This document shows positions 12,628-19,532 of a DNA stretch of 22,621 nt, one piece after another (the stretch's first letter is position 1; each line of letters starts with the position of its first letter). Location: positions 1 through 22,621 of IMG/VR virus record IMGVR_UViG_3300031671_000015; one strand, 5' to 3'. Position numbers and translations under genes: made by a program. The notes under the pieces are model-generated. The model made no database searches. It saw only the letters and a list, made by a program, of their open reading frames with translations, and had not been told where the DNA came from. Origin of the DNA: a virus.

Positions 12628-14541
12628 TCAATCGAAGGCGCTGGCAGGAATCTTGTCGCCAATCCTGATGGCCAGAGTGGACTCCGTCTCGACAATGGGC
12701 TCGCAAACGCAGCGGCAGTTTGATACAATGAGCCCTTCTGTTGTATAATACCCCAGTGTAGTTTGGAAATTATAAACATACCCGGAGTATTTAACATGGC
12801 TGACACGCTTAACCCGATCCATCGTCCCGCATCCAATCGCCTGCAATTTGATCCAAGTCCCATCATTCGAGCCTATCTTGACGGGGAGAGTGAGCTTTCC
12901 ATTTCCAAACGAACGGGATATGAACGAGTTGTAATTAGACGCCGTCTCCTTGAGGCTGGTGTCCACATCCGTAATGGTTCCGAAGCCAATCTTATCAGGT
13001 TTTCCAAAATGTCTGCCACCGCGCGGAAGCGGCTGGCTGCCCCGGCTCATGCGGCCGCTAGGAAGATTGCGCCGTCCGTGCGCCGCCAATGGCTGGAGAA
13101 AGCCGCCTTGACGAAATGCAAACGGATCGGGCATGGTGAGAGAGAACTTATGGACATTCTTATCCAACGCGGATTGCCTGCCGAGCCGCAACGGGCTTGT
13201 GGCGCTTATAACATCGACATTTCCGTTGGCTCCGTCGCCGTGGAATTGATCAGCCTTCCCTGGGAAAGAAAAGCTAAGGCCAGATTTCCTGAGCGATTTA
13301 AATACCTCGCTGATCATGGGTATACGCTCATTTCTATATTTTCCTGGGAGATAGGCCAAGTCTTTGGACAGGTCAATGAGATAGTCAGAATCATTGAGGA
13401 CACCTATCGGCTTCCACCCATCCAACGTAAGCACAGGATGATTAGGTGTGGCTCGAATCGTTTTACCCGATTCAAGAACGAGCGTGGTCAATTCGCCGCT
13501 AAACCAGCGCCGGAAACATTTTTCTATACCTCCTCCGAAATCAATCCGTAGATCACCGGGAAGGCAGTTATAATCCTCCCCGGCGTTCTCAGGTTCGCCC
13601 GTGCTCATGTATTGCGCCGGCGCCTTCTGCGCGAAAGAGAACACTCTGCCGTTTAGCTCCTTGTGCCCCGGGCGCACGTCGCCGTCTCCCGCCGTCCGCC
13701 AGACATACCGGAAGATGTTCGCCTTCTGGTATTTCTCCGAGGCGTAGATGGTCATGAAGAGATTCGTCTCTTGCCGGGCCAGGAAGCGCGCCTTGGACTG
13801 CGAGACGCCGTAGCGGCCACCGATGTCCTGGATGAGCGAGGTCGAACGGTAGCCGCCGCGGGCATTGCTCTCAACGATGCCGCGCAGCTCCTTAATCTCG
13901 TCCTCAGCGAAGCGCTTTATCCAGAGCTTCATGTTGTTGGTGTAGAGAGCCGCCATGCGCTTCTTGTCTTCCTCCGTCGCCTGGTCAAACGGGATGCCGA
14001 CTCGCTTGGCGATGGATTTGAAGTGAGTTGCAAAGTGGCCATCCGCCTGCCTGGTCATCTTGTCGGCGCCTAGCTCCTTTGGCGTGATGCGGTCTATCTG
14101 CCGGCGAAGCATCTCATCCGCGGTGGCCAGGAACTGGCGCATCTTGCCGTTAGCGATAGCGCACTTGCGCCCGAAGGCTTCGGCCGCCCGCTGGACTTCC
14201 GGCGGAACCGCATCATTTGCGATGGTGTAGATGCCGCTGCGGTGGTCGAACCGGCCGCCCATGGCTCGTATCGCCCGCCCCAGCGTGGCCGAGAAGCGCC
14301 CGGAGAACACGCCATTGCGATACTGGATCACGCCGCGCTCTAGGGCCTTGGCCAGAGCCTTGGCGTCAGAGTCCATGGAGGCTTCGCGTATCTCCTTGCC
14401 CGCGTTGATTCCAAGCTCCGATTTTATGATGTCGGCCAGGGGCTTGAAGATGAGTTCGTAGAAAATCGCGCGCAGGCCATCATCCACTGGCTCGTAGGCC
14501 CTGCTTGATGGATGATAGCCCGGCAGCGCGATCCGCGGCAT
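12628..14541 (-). CDS. Mu gpF-like minor head (head morphogenesis) protein interrupted by an intein
   Basis: A 637-codon frame. Residues about 240-325 plus 609-620 form the conserved C-terminal domain of SPP1 gp7 / Mu gpF minor head proteins: YGVSQSKARFLARQETN, then FRYVWRTAGDGDVRPGHKELNGRVF, and the closing GEDYN + CRCVCEP. In normal relatives the last two pieces are continuous. Here 283 residues with intein blocks separate N325 from C609. Splicing would yield a 354-aa protein that sits near the portal inside the head. ATG 14541 touches the preceding stop (TAAATG). The intein insertion point is the most conserved motif of the family, as expected for a homing element. Confidence 0.88.
   Translation of the reverse strand: MPRIALPGYHPSSRAYEPVDDGLRAIFYELIFKPLADIIKSELGINAGKEIREASMDSDAKALAKALERGVIQYRNGVFSGRFSATLGRAIRAMGGRFDHRSGIYTIANDAVPPEVQRAAEAFGRKCAIANGKMRQFLATADEMLRRQIDRITPKELGADKMTRQADGHFATHFKSIAKRVGIPFDQATEEDKKRMAALYTNNMKLWIKRFAEDEIKELRGIVESNARGGYRSTSLIQDIGGRYGVSQSKARFLARQETNLFMTIYASEKYQKANIFRYVWRTAGDGDVRPGHKELNGRVFSFAQKAPAQYMSTGEPENAGEDYNCLPGDLRIDFGGGIEKCFRRWFSGELTTLVLESGKTIRATPNHPVLTLDGWKPIGVLNDSDYLIDLSKDLAYLPGKYRNERIPMISEVFKSLRKSGLSFSFPGKADQFHGDGANGNVDVISATSPLRLGRQSALDKNVHKFSLTMPDPFAFRQGGFLQPLAAHGRRNLPSGRMSRGSQPLPRGGRHFGKPDKIGFGTITDVDTSLKETASNYNSFISRSFGNGKLTLPVKIGSNDGTWIKLQAIGCGTMDRVKRVSHVKYSGYVYNFQTTLGYYTTEGLIVSNCRCVCEPIVETESTLAIRIGDKIPASAFD
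12720..12749 (+). promoter_or_regulatory. promoter for the antisense endonuclease gene
   Basis: TTGATA (12720-12725), an 18-base spacer and a perfect TATAAT (12744-12749) on the plus strand, pointing into the endonuclease gene. The expected start is near 12756, giving a leader of about 40 bases. The promoter is embedded in codons for the last block of the intein; the -35 box begins at its final codon. Confidence 0.65.
12796..13551 (+). CDS. homing-endonuclease-like protein (Vsr/EDxHD type) encoded antisense to the intein
   Basis: This is the only convincing plus-strand gene, 251 aa, wholly inside the intein on the other strand. ATG 12796 is chosen because GGAG lies eight bases upstream; a TTG at 12763 is less likely. 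Residues about 20-70 look like a helix-turn-helix (AYLDGESELSISKRTGYERVVIRRRLLEAGVHIRN followed by GSEAN). A basic Ala-rich helical linker follows. Then comes a compact nuclease-like domain: GERELMD (E115), PQRACGAYNIDIS (Q132, D141), VAVELIS (E150), ERFKYLADHGYTLISIF. This order matches Vsr-fold homing endonucleases related to I-Bth0305I, with some residues of the EDxHD signature not evident. It probably cuts intein-less alleles of the minor head gene. The codon register is exactly complementary to the intein's. Confidence 0.75.
   Translation: MADTLNPIHRPASNRLQFDPSPIIRAYLDGESELSISKRTGYERVVIRRRLLEAGVHIRNGSEANLIRFSKMSATARKRLAAPAHAAARKIAPSVRRQWLEKAALTKCKRIGHGERELMDILIQRGLPAEPQRACGAYNIDISVGSVAVELISLPWERKAKARFPERFKYLADHGYTLISIFSWEIGQVFGQVNEIVRIIEDTYRLPPIQRKHRMIRCGSNRFTRFKNERGQFAAKPAPETFFYTSSEINP
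13556..13583 (+). terminator. possible hairpin terminator after the endonuclease gene
   Basis: CCGGGAAGG and CCTCCCCGG pair at 8 of 9 positions around a 10-base loop. It begins five bases after the endonuclease stop codon and spans the intein-extein junction. The following bases are only weakly T-rich, so termination is uncertain; constraint from the junction codons could also explain it. Confidence 0.35.
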
Positions 14542-15021
14542 TTATTCGGTCTTTCCTGCCGCTGGGGTTGCGGCCTCCGGCGCTGATGGTTTCAGAATTC
14601 CTTCCTCTGCCATCTTCGCCAAGCAGAGCGGGCAAGTCACTGCCGCCCCTTGGCCGGCCTTGATGTCGGGATACTTATGCGCCGTGATCCCGCAATACAT
14701 GGCCTGATAGGCTTGGCTCTTTAGGCCGTGGACAAACTGCGTCTGGTCCGCTTCCTGTGGCACGGCCGCTTTATCGGTCGGTGGTTGCTCGGCCGGCTGC
14801 TTCGCTGGCGGCTGCACGACTCCCAGCAGCTTCATCCGCGCGATCTCCGCGAACATGTTCGCTTTCACCACCTCGATCATGCCCAGAGCGAGGATGTTGT
14901 CCGGCGGCGCGCTGTAGCGCAGGTTTCCCGTCAGCGCGTTATACTCGATGCCGATTTGCAGGATGCTCGGCCCCTTCACGCTTTCCAGAATCTTCTGGAT
15001 GTTCTTCGACTGGTTCGACAT
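14542..15021 (-). CDS. small Cys-containing protein of unknown function upstream of the minor head gene
   Basis: A 159-aa product. ATG 15021 is preferred because GGGGGTCGCAA precedes it. Residues 1-72 are a folded-looking mixed region (SILQIGIEYNALTGNLRYSAPPDNILALGMIEVVKANMFAEIARMK). Then comes a Pro/Gln-rich linker (PPAKQPAEQPPTDK) and a C-terminal part with C110, H115, and CPLC at 130-133, which could bind zinc. The tail is Ala/Pro-rich. I recognise no family. The position between the histone-like gene and the minor head gene, and the TAAATG junction with the latter, place it in the head operon. Confidence 0.6.
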   Translation of the reverse strand: MSNQSKNIQKILESVKGPSILQIGIEYNALTGNLRYSAPPDNILALGMIEVVKANMFAEIARMKLLGVVQPPAKQPAEQPPTDKAAVPQEADQTQFVHGLKSQAYQAMYCGITAHKYPDIKAGQGAAVTCPLCLAKMAEEGILKPSAPEAATPAAGKTE

Positions 15022-15070
15022 TTGCGACCCCCTTTTATATCCGATCTTTTTGTCCACTCGCCCCGCCCGA

Positions 15071-15090
15071 ATTTGCAATTCGTTGCAAAT
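15071..15090. repeat. perfect 8-bp inverted repeat with TTCG loop, sharing the AATTTGCAATTCG core
   Basis: ATTTGCAA-TTCG-TTGCAAAT lies between the histone-like gene and the next gene. Together with the base before it, it contains the 13-base core of the 19-bp repeat found at 5041-5059 and 19533-19551, in inverted orientation. It could be a small RNA hairpin or a protein-binding palindrome. No T run follows, so a terminator is unlikely. Confidence 0.6.
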
Positions 15091-15105
15091 CGTGGGACGA
15101 TTTAT

Positions 15106-15324
15106 CTACTTGCCTTCTGCCGCTTTGGCTTCTTCGTTCGCCGGCTGTTGAAGAAGCGAGGGCAGGTGCCGCGCCTTGAGCGTCTTGACGCCTTCCTTCT
15201 TCACGGCCTCAAGAGCGTTGATGACGATGCCCGCGACTCTCTCGGAGAGAGCCTTGTTGAACTCCGCGCTTACGCGCACTTCCGCTTGCTTGGCCAGTTC
15301 GGCCACCTTGGCTTTTACGATCAT
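15106..15324 (-). CDS. bacterial/phage-type histone-fold protein (72 aa)
   Basis: A 72-aa protein starting at ATG 15324 after AAAAGGGGG. Residues 1-58 read like a single histone fold. A short helix 1 (IVKAKVAELAKQ) is followed by V-RVSAEFNKALSERVAGIVINALEAVKKEG as the long helix 2 and KTLKARHLPSLL as loop 2 and helix 3. The N-terminal K(A/S)KV-EL and the GxKTLxxRxL end are the hallmarks of short bacterial histones, the group to which Bdellovibrio Bd0055 belongs. Residues 59-72 form an Ala/Glu/Lys tail. It lies in the middle of the head genes, so it may be packaged or act on DNA during packaging. Function is inferred; the histone reading is from sequence pattern without a search. Confidence 0.65.
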   Translation of the reverse strand: MIVKAKVAELAKQAEVRVSAEFNKALSERVAGIVINALEAVKKEGVKTLKARHLPSLLQQPANEEAKAAEGK

Positions 15325-15395
15325 GTTGCCCCCTTTTTTGGTTTGTTGATCGGGCTCTTTTGGGGTTTAATTCAAACCCGATGCCCGAGTCGTGG

Positions 15396-17312
15396 TCAGT
15401 AAACCACATCGGAAACTGGTTGCTCGCCGCCGCCTTTGGGAGTCCCAATGCGGAAGGCGGAGCATTTGCACTCCTTGCCGCCGGACATGGCGGAGCAGGG
15501 GTCCAGGTCGCTGGAGTTGTGATGCTCGAAGTCGTGGCCGCAGTTGCACATGGCGGGGTCCTCGATCTGAGAGCGGCCGTCTTCGCCGTTAGTGCGAGAG
15601 ACATCAAAATCACCGCTCAACAATTCCTGAGACAAAGTGGCCAAAGACCGAGTCTTAGTCTTAATCTTGACACCAAGTTCTTTTTCCATATCGGCTATGC
15701 TCTTGCCATTTTTCCAGCCATCAACCACTTTGCGCTTAAGGTCATCATTGACCCCGTTCTTATGCTCCTTGAACCATTGCACTTCGCCTTCGTGCTTGGC
15801 CGCCTTGGCATGGCTCGGGAAATCGCCCAGGTTCTTGCCCTTGTGGGACAGGAGCCTGAAGTCGTGCTCGCCTTCCTTGACGATGTGGTTTTTGCGATCC
15901 ATGCCAAAAACTGTTTGTTCGGGTCCTACCAATCCTTCCCGGCAGGCCCTACTCATGGCATTGTGTGCTTTTTCCGATGGAAAACCTGCGGCTTCAAGTT
16001 TGCTCTGAGCGCGTTCAAACGAGAAATTCTTGAACATATGAAGATTGCGTTTGATGAATTCATAGGCATCGCTCATATTCTGGCGATCCGCGCCTTTTGC
16101 AATGGATTGCAATTCCTGCTTCACTTCATCGAGCGCGCCGGGCACTTCGCTGGCGTGGAGTCCTTGGCGCAGTTCCATGCCGTTGTGGTAGATGGAGAAG
16201 TCATCGCGGCCCATCTCGCGGACCTCGGGCTTGGCCGCGTTGCCGTGTTCGCGCCCTTTGCTTTTTGCGGCCAATGGCGTCAATGCCTCGCGGTTCGGAA
16301 TGTGGTCCGAGGCGAGATGCTTTCCCACCTTCCCGCAGTTCGGAATGCGGCAGAAGTCATGCGCTTCTTGGCAACCTGCGGGGCAGATCGCAAGATGTTG
16401 GCCGGCGTTGCCGTGTTCGCGCGCCTCGCTATTCCTGCGGCCATGGGCATCCTCGTATGATGTTTTCCAAATACGTTTTACTTCGGATGGCTGCTCGCTA
16501 TAAGGTTTTAGTTTGCCGTAACGCGCCCCGGAAACATCAACAACTGCCTTATCTCCCAATCCCAAAAAGCCAAGCATATCCTTCCCATGCAGTTCCCAGG
16601 CTCGAGCAAGTTCCGATTCGGAGGCGTTGTCCCGCGCGAATTCCGGCTCCATCTCTCCCAACTCATGCTCGATGCCTTCCACATGGCGCCCGATCTCGGC
16701 GATGTCGCCTTTCGGATTGGCGTTTTTGTGCGCCGATGCCGACATGTCATCCAGCAGTAGCCCTAGGTTCTGGGCCTCCTGCCGCATCTCTGCCATCCGC
16801 GCGCCCTGGTCCTCGCCTTCATCCATGGCCGAGAGCTTGTCCGATAGGGCCTGGATGGACATGGCGATGGCCGCCTTAGCGTCCGGAGCCGCGTTCTTGC
16901 GCTCCACGCTCGGGTCTATGCGATAGACATTTCCCGCCGAATCGGTAAACGGCAGGCCCTCCCATTTGAAATCGACGATCTCCTCGCTGGGCATCATGTC
17001 CGCGATGACATTGGCCGCCTGGATGCCGGGCTGATCGAGGTCAAGCAAAAAGACCTCCGTCGGCATGGGCGCCGAGCGCTTCATGCCGTGCTGCGGAAGT
17101 TTGTTGTTCAGGAGCTCCACGGAGATGCCGAGTTCCTCATGTGCCTCGCGCATGGCGGCGTCCCTGGGAGATTCCCGCGCGTCGATGTGGCCGCCGGGCA
17201 GGCCCCAGAAGCCGTCGCGCTCCTTGACTACCAGCACATTGCCGCCGTTGACCACCATGATACGAGCCCGCGGGCCCATGTCCTTTCTCACATCGTCAAA
17301 CCAGTTGCTCAT
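15396..17312 (-). CDS. Nudix hydrolase domain fused to zinc-finger and helical regions (638 aa)
   Basis: The N-terminus (about residues 15-130) is a Nudix domain with a complete Nudix box from G41 to I63 (GHIDARE-x7-REAHEELGI). Such domains hydrolyse nucleoside diphosphates linked to another moiety; the substrate here is unknown. The rest is a long helical protein with a central Cys/His cluster (C310, C314, C321, C326 with nearby His), flanked by two EHGNA repeats. At the end is a second cluster (CNCGH at 589-593, H597, H598, C606, CKC at 615-617). A basic segment near residue 525-560 resembles a helix-turn-helix. The start makes an ATGA overlap with the portal stop. A Nudix fusion inside the head module is unusual; it might be an ejected or virion-bound protein. 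Confidence 0.7.
   Translation of the reverse strand: MSNWFDDVRKDMGPRARIMVVNGGNVLVVKERDGFWGLPGGHIDARESPRDAAMREAHEELGISVELLNNKLPQHGMKRSAPMPTEVFLLDLDQPGIQAANVIADMMPSEEIVDFKWEGLPFTDSAGNVYRIDPSVERKNAAPDAKAAIAMSIQALSDKLSAMDEGEDQGARMAEMRQEAQNLGLLLDDMSASAHKNANPKGDIAEIGRHVEGIEHELGEMEPEFARDNASESELARAWELHGKDMLGFLGLGDKAVVDVSGARYGKLKPYSEQPSEVKRIWKTSYEDAHGRRNSEAREHGNAGQHLAICPAGCQEAHDFCRIPNCGKVGKHLASDHIPNREALTPLAAKSKGREHGNAAKPEVREMGRDDFSIYHNGMELRQGLHASEVPGALDEVKQELQSIAKGADRQNMSDAYEFIKRNLHMFKNFSFERAQSKLEAAGFPSEKAHNAMSRACREGLVGPEQTVFGMDRKNHIVKEGEHDFRLLSHKGKNLGDFPSHAKAAKHEGEVQWFKEHKNGVNDDLKRKVVDGWKNGKSIADMEKELGVKIKTKTRSLATLSQELLSGDFDVSRTNGEDGRSQIEDPAMCNCGHDFEHHNSSDLDPCSAMSGGKECKCSAFRIGTPKGGGEQPVSDVVY
16237..16422. 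repeat. 18-bp direct repeat pair inside the Nudix fusion gene
   Basis: GCGTTGCCGTGTTCGCGC occurs at 16237-16254 and again at 16405-16422, encoding the two REHGNA-type peptides that flank the central Cys/His cluster. A shorter repeat (GTTCGGAATG) lies between them. This suggests internal duplication of a small zinc-binding unit. Confidence 0.7.
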
Positions 17313-19285
17313 GGCCTTTCTCTCCCTTGCATTTCAGATATTTTACGCACGGCCGCAGCCGTTGCGCCTTCCGCTCCTTCCGCCACTCCACCGGGATGCT
17401 CCGCCCAGTTGCTTGGCAGGCTTGAGGTCTTGCCGGCCGGCGCGTCGGCTCCCATCGGTTCTTCACGCCCGGGCAATACGCGCGTCGCCATCGGTGCTGT
17501 TCTAGATTCTCGGCTTCCGGCACCGGACTGTTCTACAGAACGTTCTACAGGCTGTTTCTCGGTCTGCGAGTGCTCGGACGCATCCGGTATGCCAGTCTGG
17601 CCGTCAAAGCCTAGAGGCGCGGGTTCCGTGCCTTCCTCGCCGAAGCCTTCCACTTGTCGATCCTCGATCTCTTGCTTGACATCGAGCGGTTTGCCTAGAA
17701 AATTCTGCGGAGCCGCATCTTCATCCGCGCCCAAGCTCACCGGAATCAAGCCCTCCTTGCGTTCTAGGTCCAGGAGTTCGGTCGCGGAGATAAGGCCATC
17801 CTGCTTTAGGGCCATGAAGCGCGTGTGCTTTGATGTCTTGATCGTCTCCTCGTCTAGGGCCGTCAGGATGCGAAGGGGCTTGAAGGAGAAGTTTACCTTG
17901 GCCGGGATGCCGGAGATGGAATGGGCCACGACGTCCACTACTTGCTGCAACGGCTGGCGCAAATCGTCGCGCACCTCGGACTCCACCATGGCCGCGTAGT
18001 TCTCGATGTCGTCTTCGCCGGAATTAAAGCCCGCGGCGGAGATGCCCCAGAGCTTGGTCATCGGCATACGGAGAGCCTGTGCTAGGTTCATCCGGTTTTC
18101 CTTGGCCATCTCGGCCAATCCTGAAAAGGACACCTGCTTCTGCTGATACTCGTCATCCAGGTCTATGACCAGCGCGCCTTCGTAGCCCTTGCGGGCATTG
18201 GCTTTCTCAAGGCGCCGTTGCGCTGCGTTCTGGCCTACCCCGCTGGCCTGTTGAGTGTTCCAGCCCTTGAGCTTGAACACATCGATCTTGGCTTCGAGCA
18301 TGAGCGAGTAGATGGCGTTCTGCGTTCGCAGGTAGCCGTTGAAGGCTTCAACCATGCGCTCATATTCGCTCATGCCCCAGCCGGCGAGTTGGTAGCGCAG
18401 GAGCCATGGCGCGCGCTTGCCGACCAGCGTCAGCACCCGGCTCTTGTGGACCTTGAGGCCATAGAAGTCGTAGTAGCCGGCCTTCGGGATGCGCGCCTCG
18501 GAGCCCAGTTCCCACCGAGCCGCATCGTAGAATTCCACCTTGCCCTTGATTCTGTCGATGTCCAATGGCTTTGCGTAGTCGTCGCCCTCGACATTGATGA
18601 TGAGCGCCCCGCCGCCGAAGAGCCGCGCCCATATCTTCGCATCCCGCACGGCGCGATAGATGCCGTTTGAGACCATCACCTTTTCCAGCTGATTCAAATC
18701 GTCGCCGTCAAGTTCCTTGCAGGAAAAATCCAAGCCGCCGCGCAGAGCATCTAGCACCGGGACATCGACCGCGGTCTGCAAGACGCCGTGAGTCTTGTAG
18801 GCATACATGCACGAAATCCAGTTGATGGTGATGGGAGCGTAGATGTTGTTGGCCTGCATGGGCCCGAAGCTGGTGATGGGAGTCTGGCCGGCGGTCGGAG
18901 AGCCCAGCGGATTGATGAGATTTCCGAGGTCGCCGGCATTGCGCCGCTCTCCGCTGACTTCTCCGGCGCGCTCCCCTACGCCCAATCCGTGCAGGTCTTG
19001 AATGAGCGTCATCATCTCATTCTCAAAGACCGCCTCGCTCTGCATCGGCATGAAACCGCTTGCCGCGGCGCTTTGGGCGCGCAGCGAGTTTTGCCGTTCG
19101 CGCTTGGCGAGTTTCAGCGAGTCGATGGCGGCCGCGAAGTCGTTTGACTTGTGGCCTTTGGGTCCGCGGCGTTCATCGGCGCGGTTGCGGAGTTCATCGG
19201 CCGTGTGCTTGGCGCGATGGCGAACGGGCGGTCTTGCGCTTCCGCTAGCATCTCCGCGCCGTGATCCGCGTGCGGACATGGACAT
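17309..19285 (-). CDS. portal protein (DUF1073 / Phage_portal_3 family)
   Basis: A 658-aa protein. The N-terminal 75 residues are basic and probably disordered. Residues about 145-520 carry the DUF1073 portal domain: INWISCMYAYKTHGVLQTAVDVPVLDALRGGLDF, then AKIWARLFGGGALIINVEGDDYAKPLDI, then EYERMVEAFNGYLRTQNAIYSLMLEAKIDVFKLKGW, and RMPMTKLWGISAAGFNSGEDDIENYAAMVES. The last 120 residues are a Pro/Glu/Ser-rich tail. Twelve copies should form the packaging and ejection vertex. A reasonable Shine-Dalgarno (AAGGA) lies upstream of ATG 19285, seven bases after the previous stop. Its stop overlaps the Nudix fusion start (ATGA). Confidence 0.88.
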   Translation of the reverse strand: MSMSARGSRRGDASGSARPPVRHRAKHTADELRNRADERRGPKGHKSNDFAAAIDSLKLAKRERQNSLRAQSAAASGFMPMQSEAVFENEMMTLIQDLHGLGVGERAGEVSGERRNAGDLGNLINPLGSPTAGQTPITSFGPMQANNIYAPITINWISCMYAYKTHGVLQTAVDVPVLDALRGGLDFSCKELDGDDLNQLEKVMVSNGIYRAVRDAKIWARLFGGGALIINVEGDDYAKPLDIDRIKGKVEFYDAARWELGSEARIPKAGYYDFYGLKVHKSRVLTLVGKRAPWLLRYQLAGWGMSEYERMVEAFNGYLRTQNAIYSLMLEAKIDVFKLKGWNTQQASGVGQNAAQRRLEKANARKGYEGALVIDLDDEYQQKQVSFSGLAEMAKENRMNLAQALRMPMTKLWGISAAGFNSGEDDIENYAAMVESEVRDDLRQPLQQVVDVVAHSISGIPAKVNFSFKPLRILTALDEETIKTSKHTRFMALKQDGLISATELLDLERKEGLIPVSLGADEDAAPQNFLGKPLDVKQEIEDRQVEGFGEEGTEPAPLGFDGQTGIPDASEHSQTEKQPVERSVEQSGAGSRESRTAPMATRVLPGREEPMGADAPAGKTSSLPSNWAEHPGGVAEGAEGATAAAVRKISEMQGRERP

Positions 19286-19292
19286 TGAGTCC

Positions 19293-19493
19293 TTAAGCCT
19301 TGGCCGGGATTTTTTTTAAGACGGCGGCATTGAGCCGCTTGTCCAGCCGTCGGCACTCTTGGCAGTAGGGCGTTGGCTGCCCGTCGGCCGTCAGGAATTC
19401 ATTTTCGTTTGCCCTGCGCGCGCACTTGGCGCATCGGCGCAGGTCCGTGAGTTGCTTGGGCGCGGGATTGGCTTTGGATGGTTTATCGGGCAT
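19293..19493 (-). CDS. small zinc-ribbon protein (66 aa)
   Basis: A 66-aa basic protein with two CxxC pairs: CAKC (21-24) and CQEC (44-47), spaced as in zinc ribbons (CAKCARRANENEF ... PTPYCQECRRLDKRL). Such small proteins are common in phage morphogenesis regions and may be nucleic-acid binding or regulatory. Directly upstream is a consensus TTGACA-17-TATACT promoter whose predicted start coincides with the ATG, so the message may be leaderless. It is the first gene of the transcript that includes the portal. Confidence 0.75.
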   Translation of the reverse strand: MPDKPSKANPAPKQLTDLRRCAKCARRANENEFLTADGQPTPYCQECRRLDKRLNAAVLKKIPAKA

Positions 19494-19499
19494 GCGCCT

Positions 19500-19528
19500 A
19501 GTATAAGATTGCTACGCGTTTTTGTCAA
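19500..19528 (-). promoter_or_regulatory. consensus sigma70 promoter driving the portal operon, TTGACA-17-TATACT
   Basis: Minus-strand TTGACA (19523-19528) and TATACT (19500-19505) with a 17-base spacer. The zinc-ribbon ATG begins six bases after the -10 box. The 19-bp repeat ends a few bases upstream of the -35 box. Confidence 0.8.
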
Positions 19529-19532
19529 GATG

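Larger units (their letters stand above)
12718..13566 (-). mobile_element. intein (283 aa) in the minor head protein
   Basis: The intein runs from C326 to N608 of the precursor. Visible blocks: block A at CLPGDLRIDFGG, block B with the TxxH signature RATPNHPVLT (T365, H368) followed by LDGWKPIG, block F at VKYSGYVYNFQTTLGYYTTEG, and block G ending IVSN before the +1 Cys 609. C1, N-terminal TxxH, terminal Asn and +1 Cys fit a class 1 intein. The penultimate His is replaced by Ser, which is tolerated in some inteins but can slow C-terminal cleavage. About 180 residues lie between block B and block F with no LAGLIDADG or HNH motif in this strand. The opposite strand of that stretch encodes an endonuclease-like protein. 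Confidence 0.88.

Noticed and set aside
12763-12795. Upstream TTG start for the antisense endonuclease
   Set aside because: No Shine-Dalgarno precedes it and it lies only a few bases after the predicted transcription start. The ATG at 12796 has GGAG at ideal spacing.
15360-16460. 366-codon plus-strand open frame opposite the Nudix fusion gene
   Set aside because: Complementary-register shadow with hydrophobic low-quality sequence and no upstream signals; the minus-strand frame has clear domains.
17309-19285. Possible anti-CBASS (Acb1) function for the DUF1073 protein
   Set aside because: Some databases attach this label to DUF1073 proteins, but I see only portal features here and no paired HxT/S phosphodiesterase motifs that I could defend.
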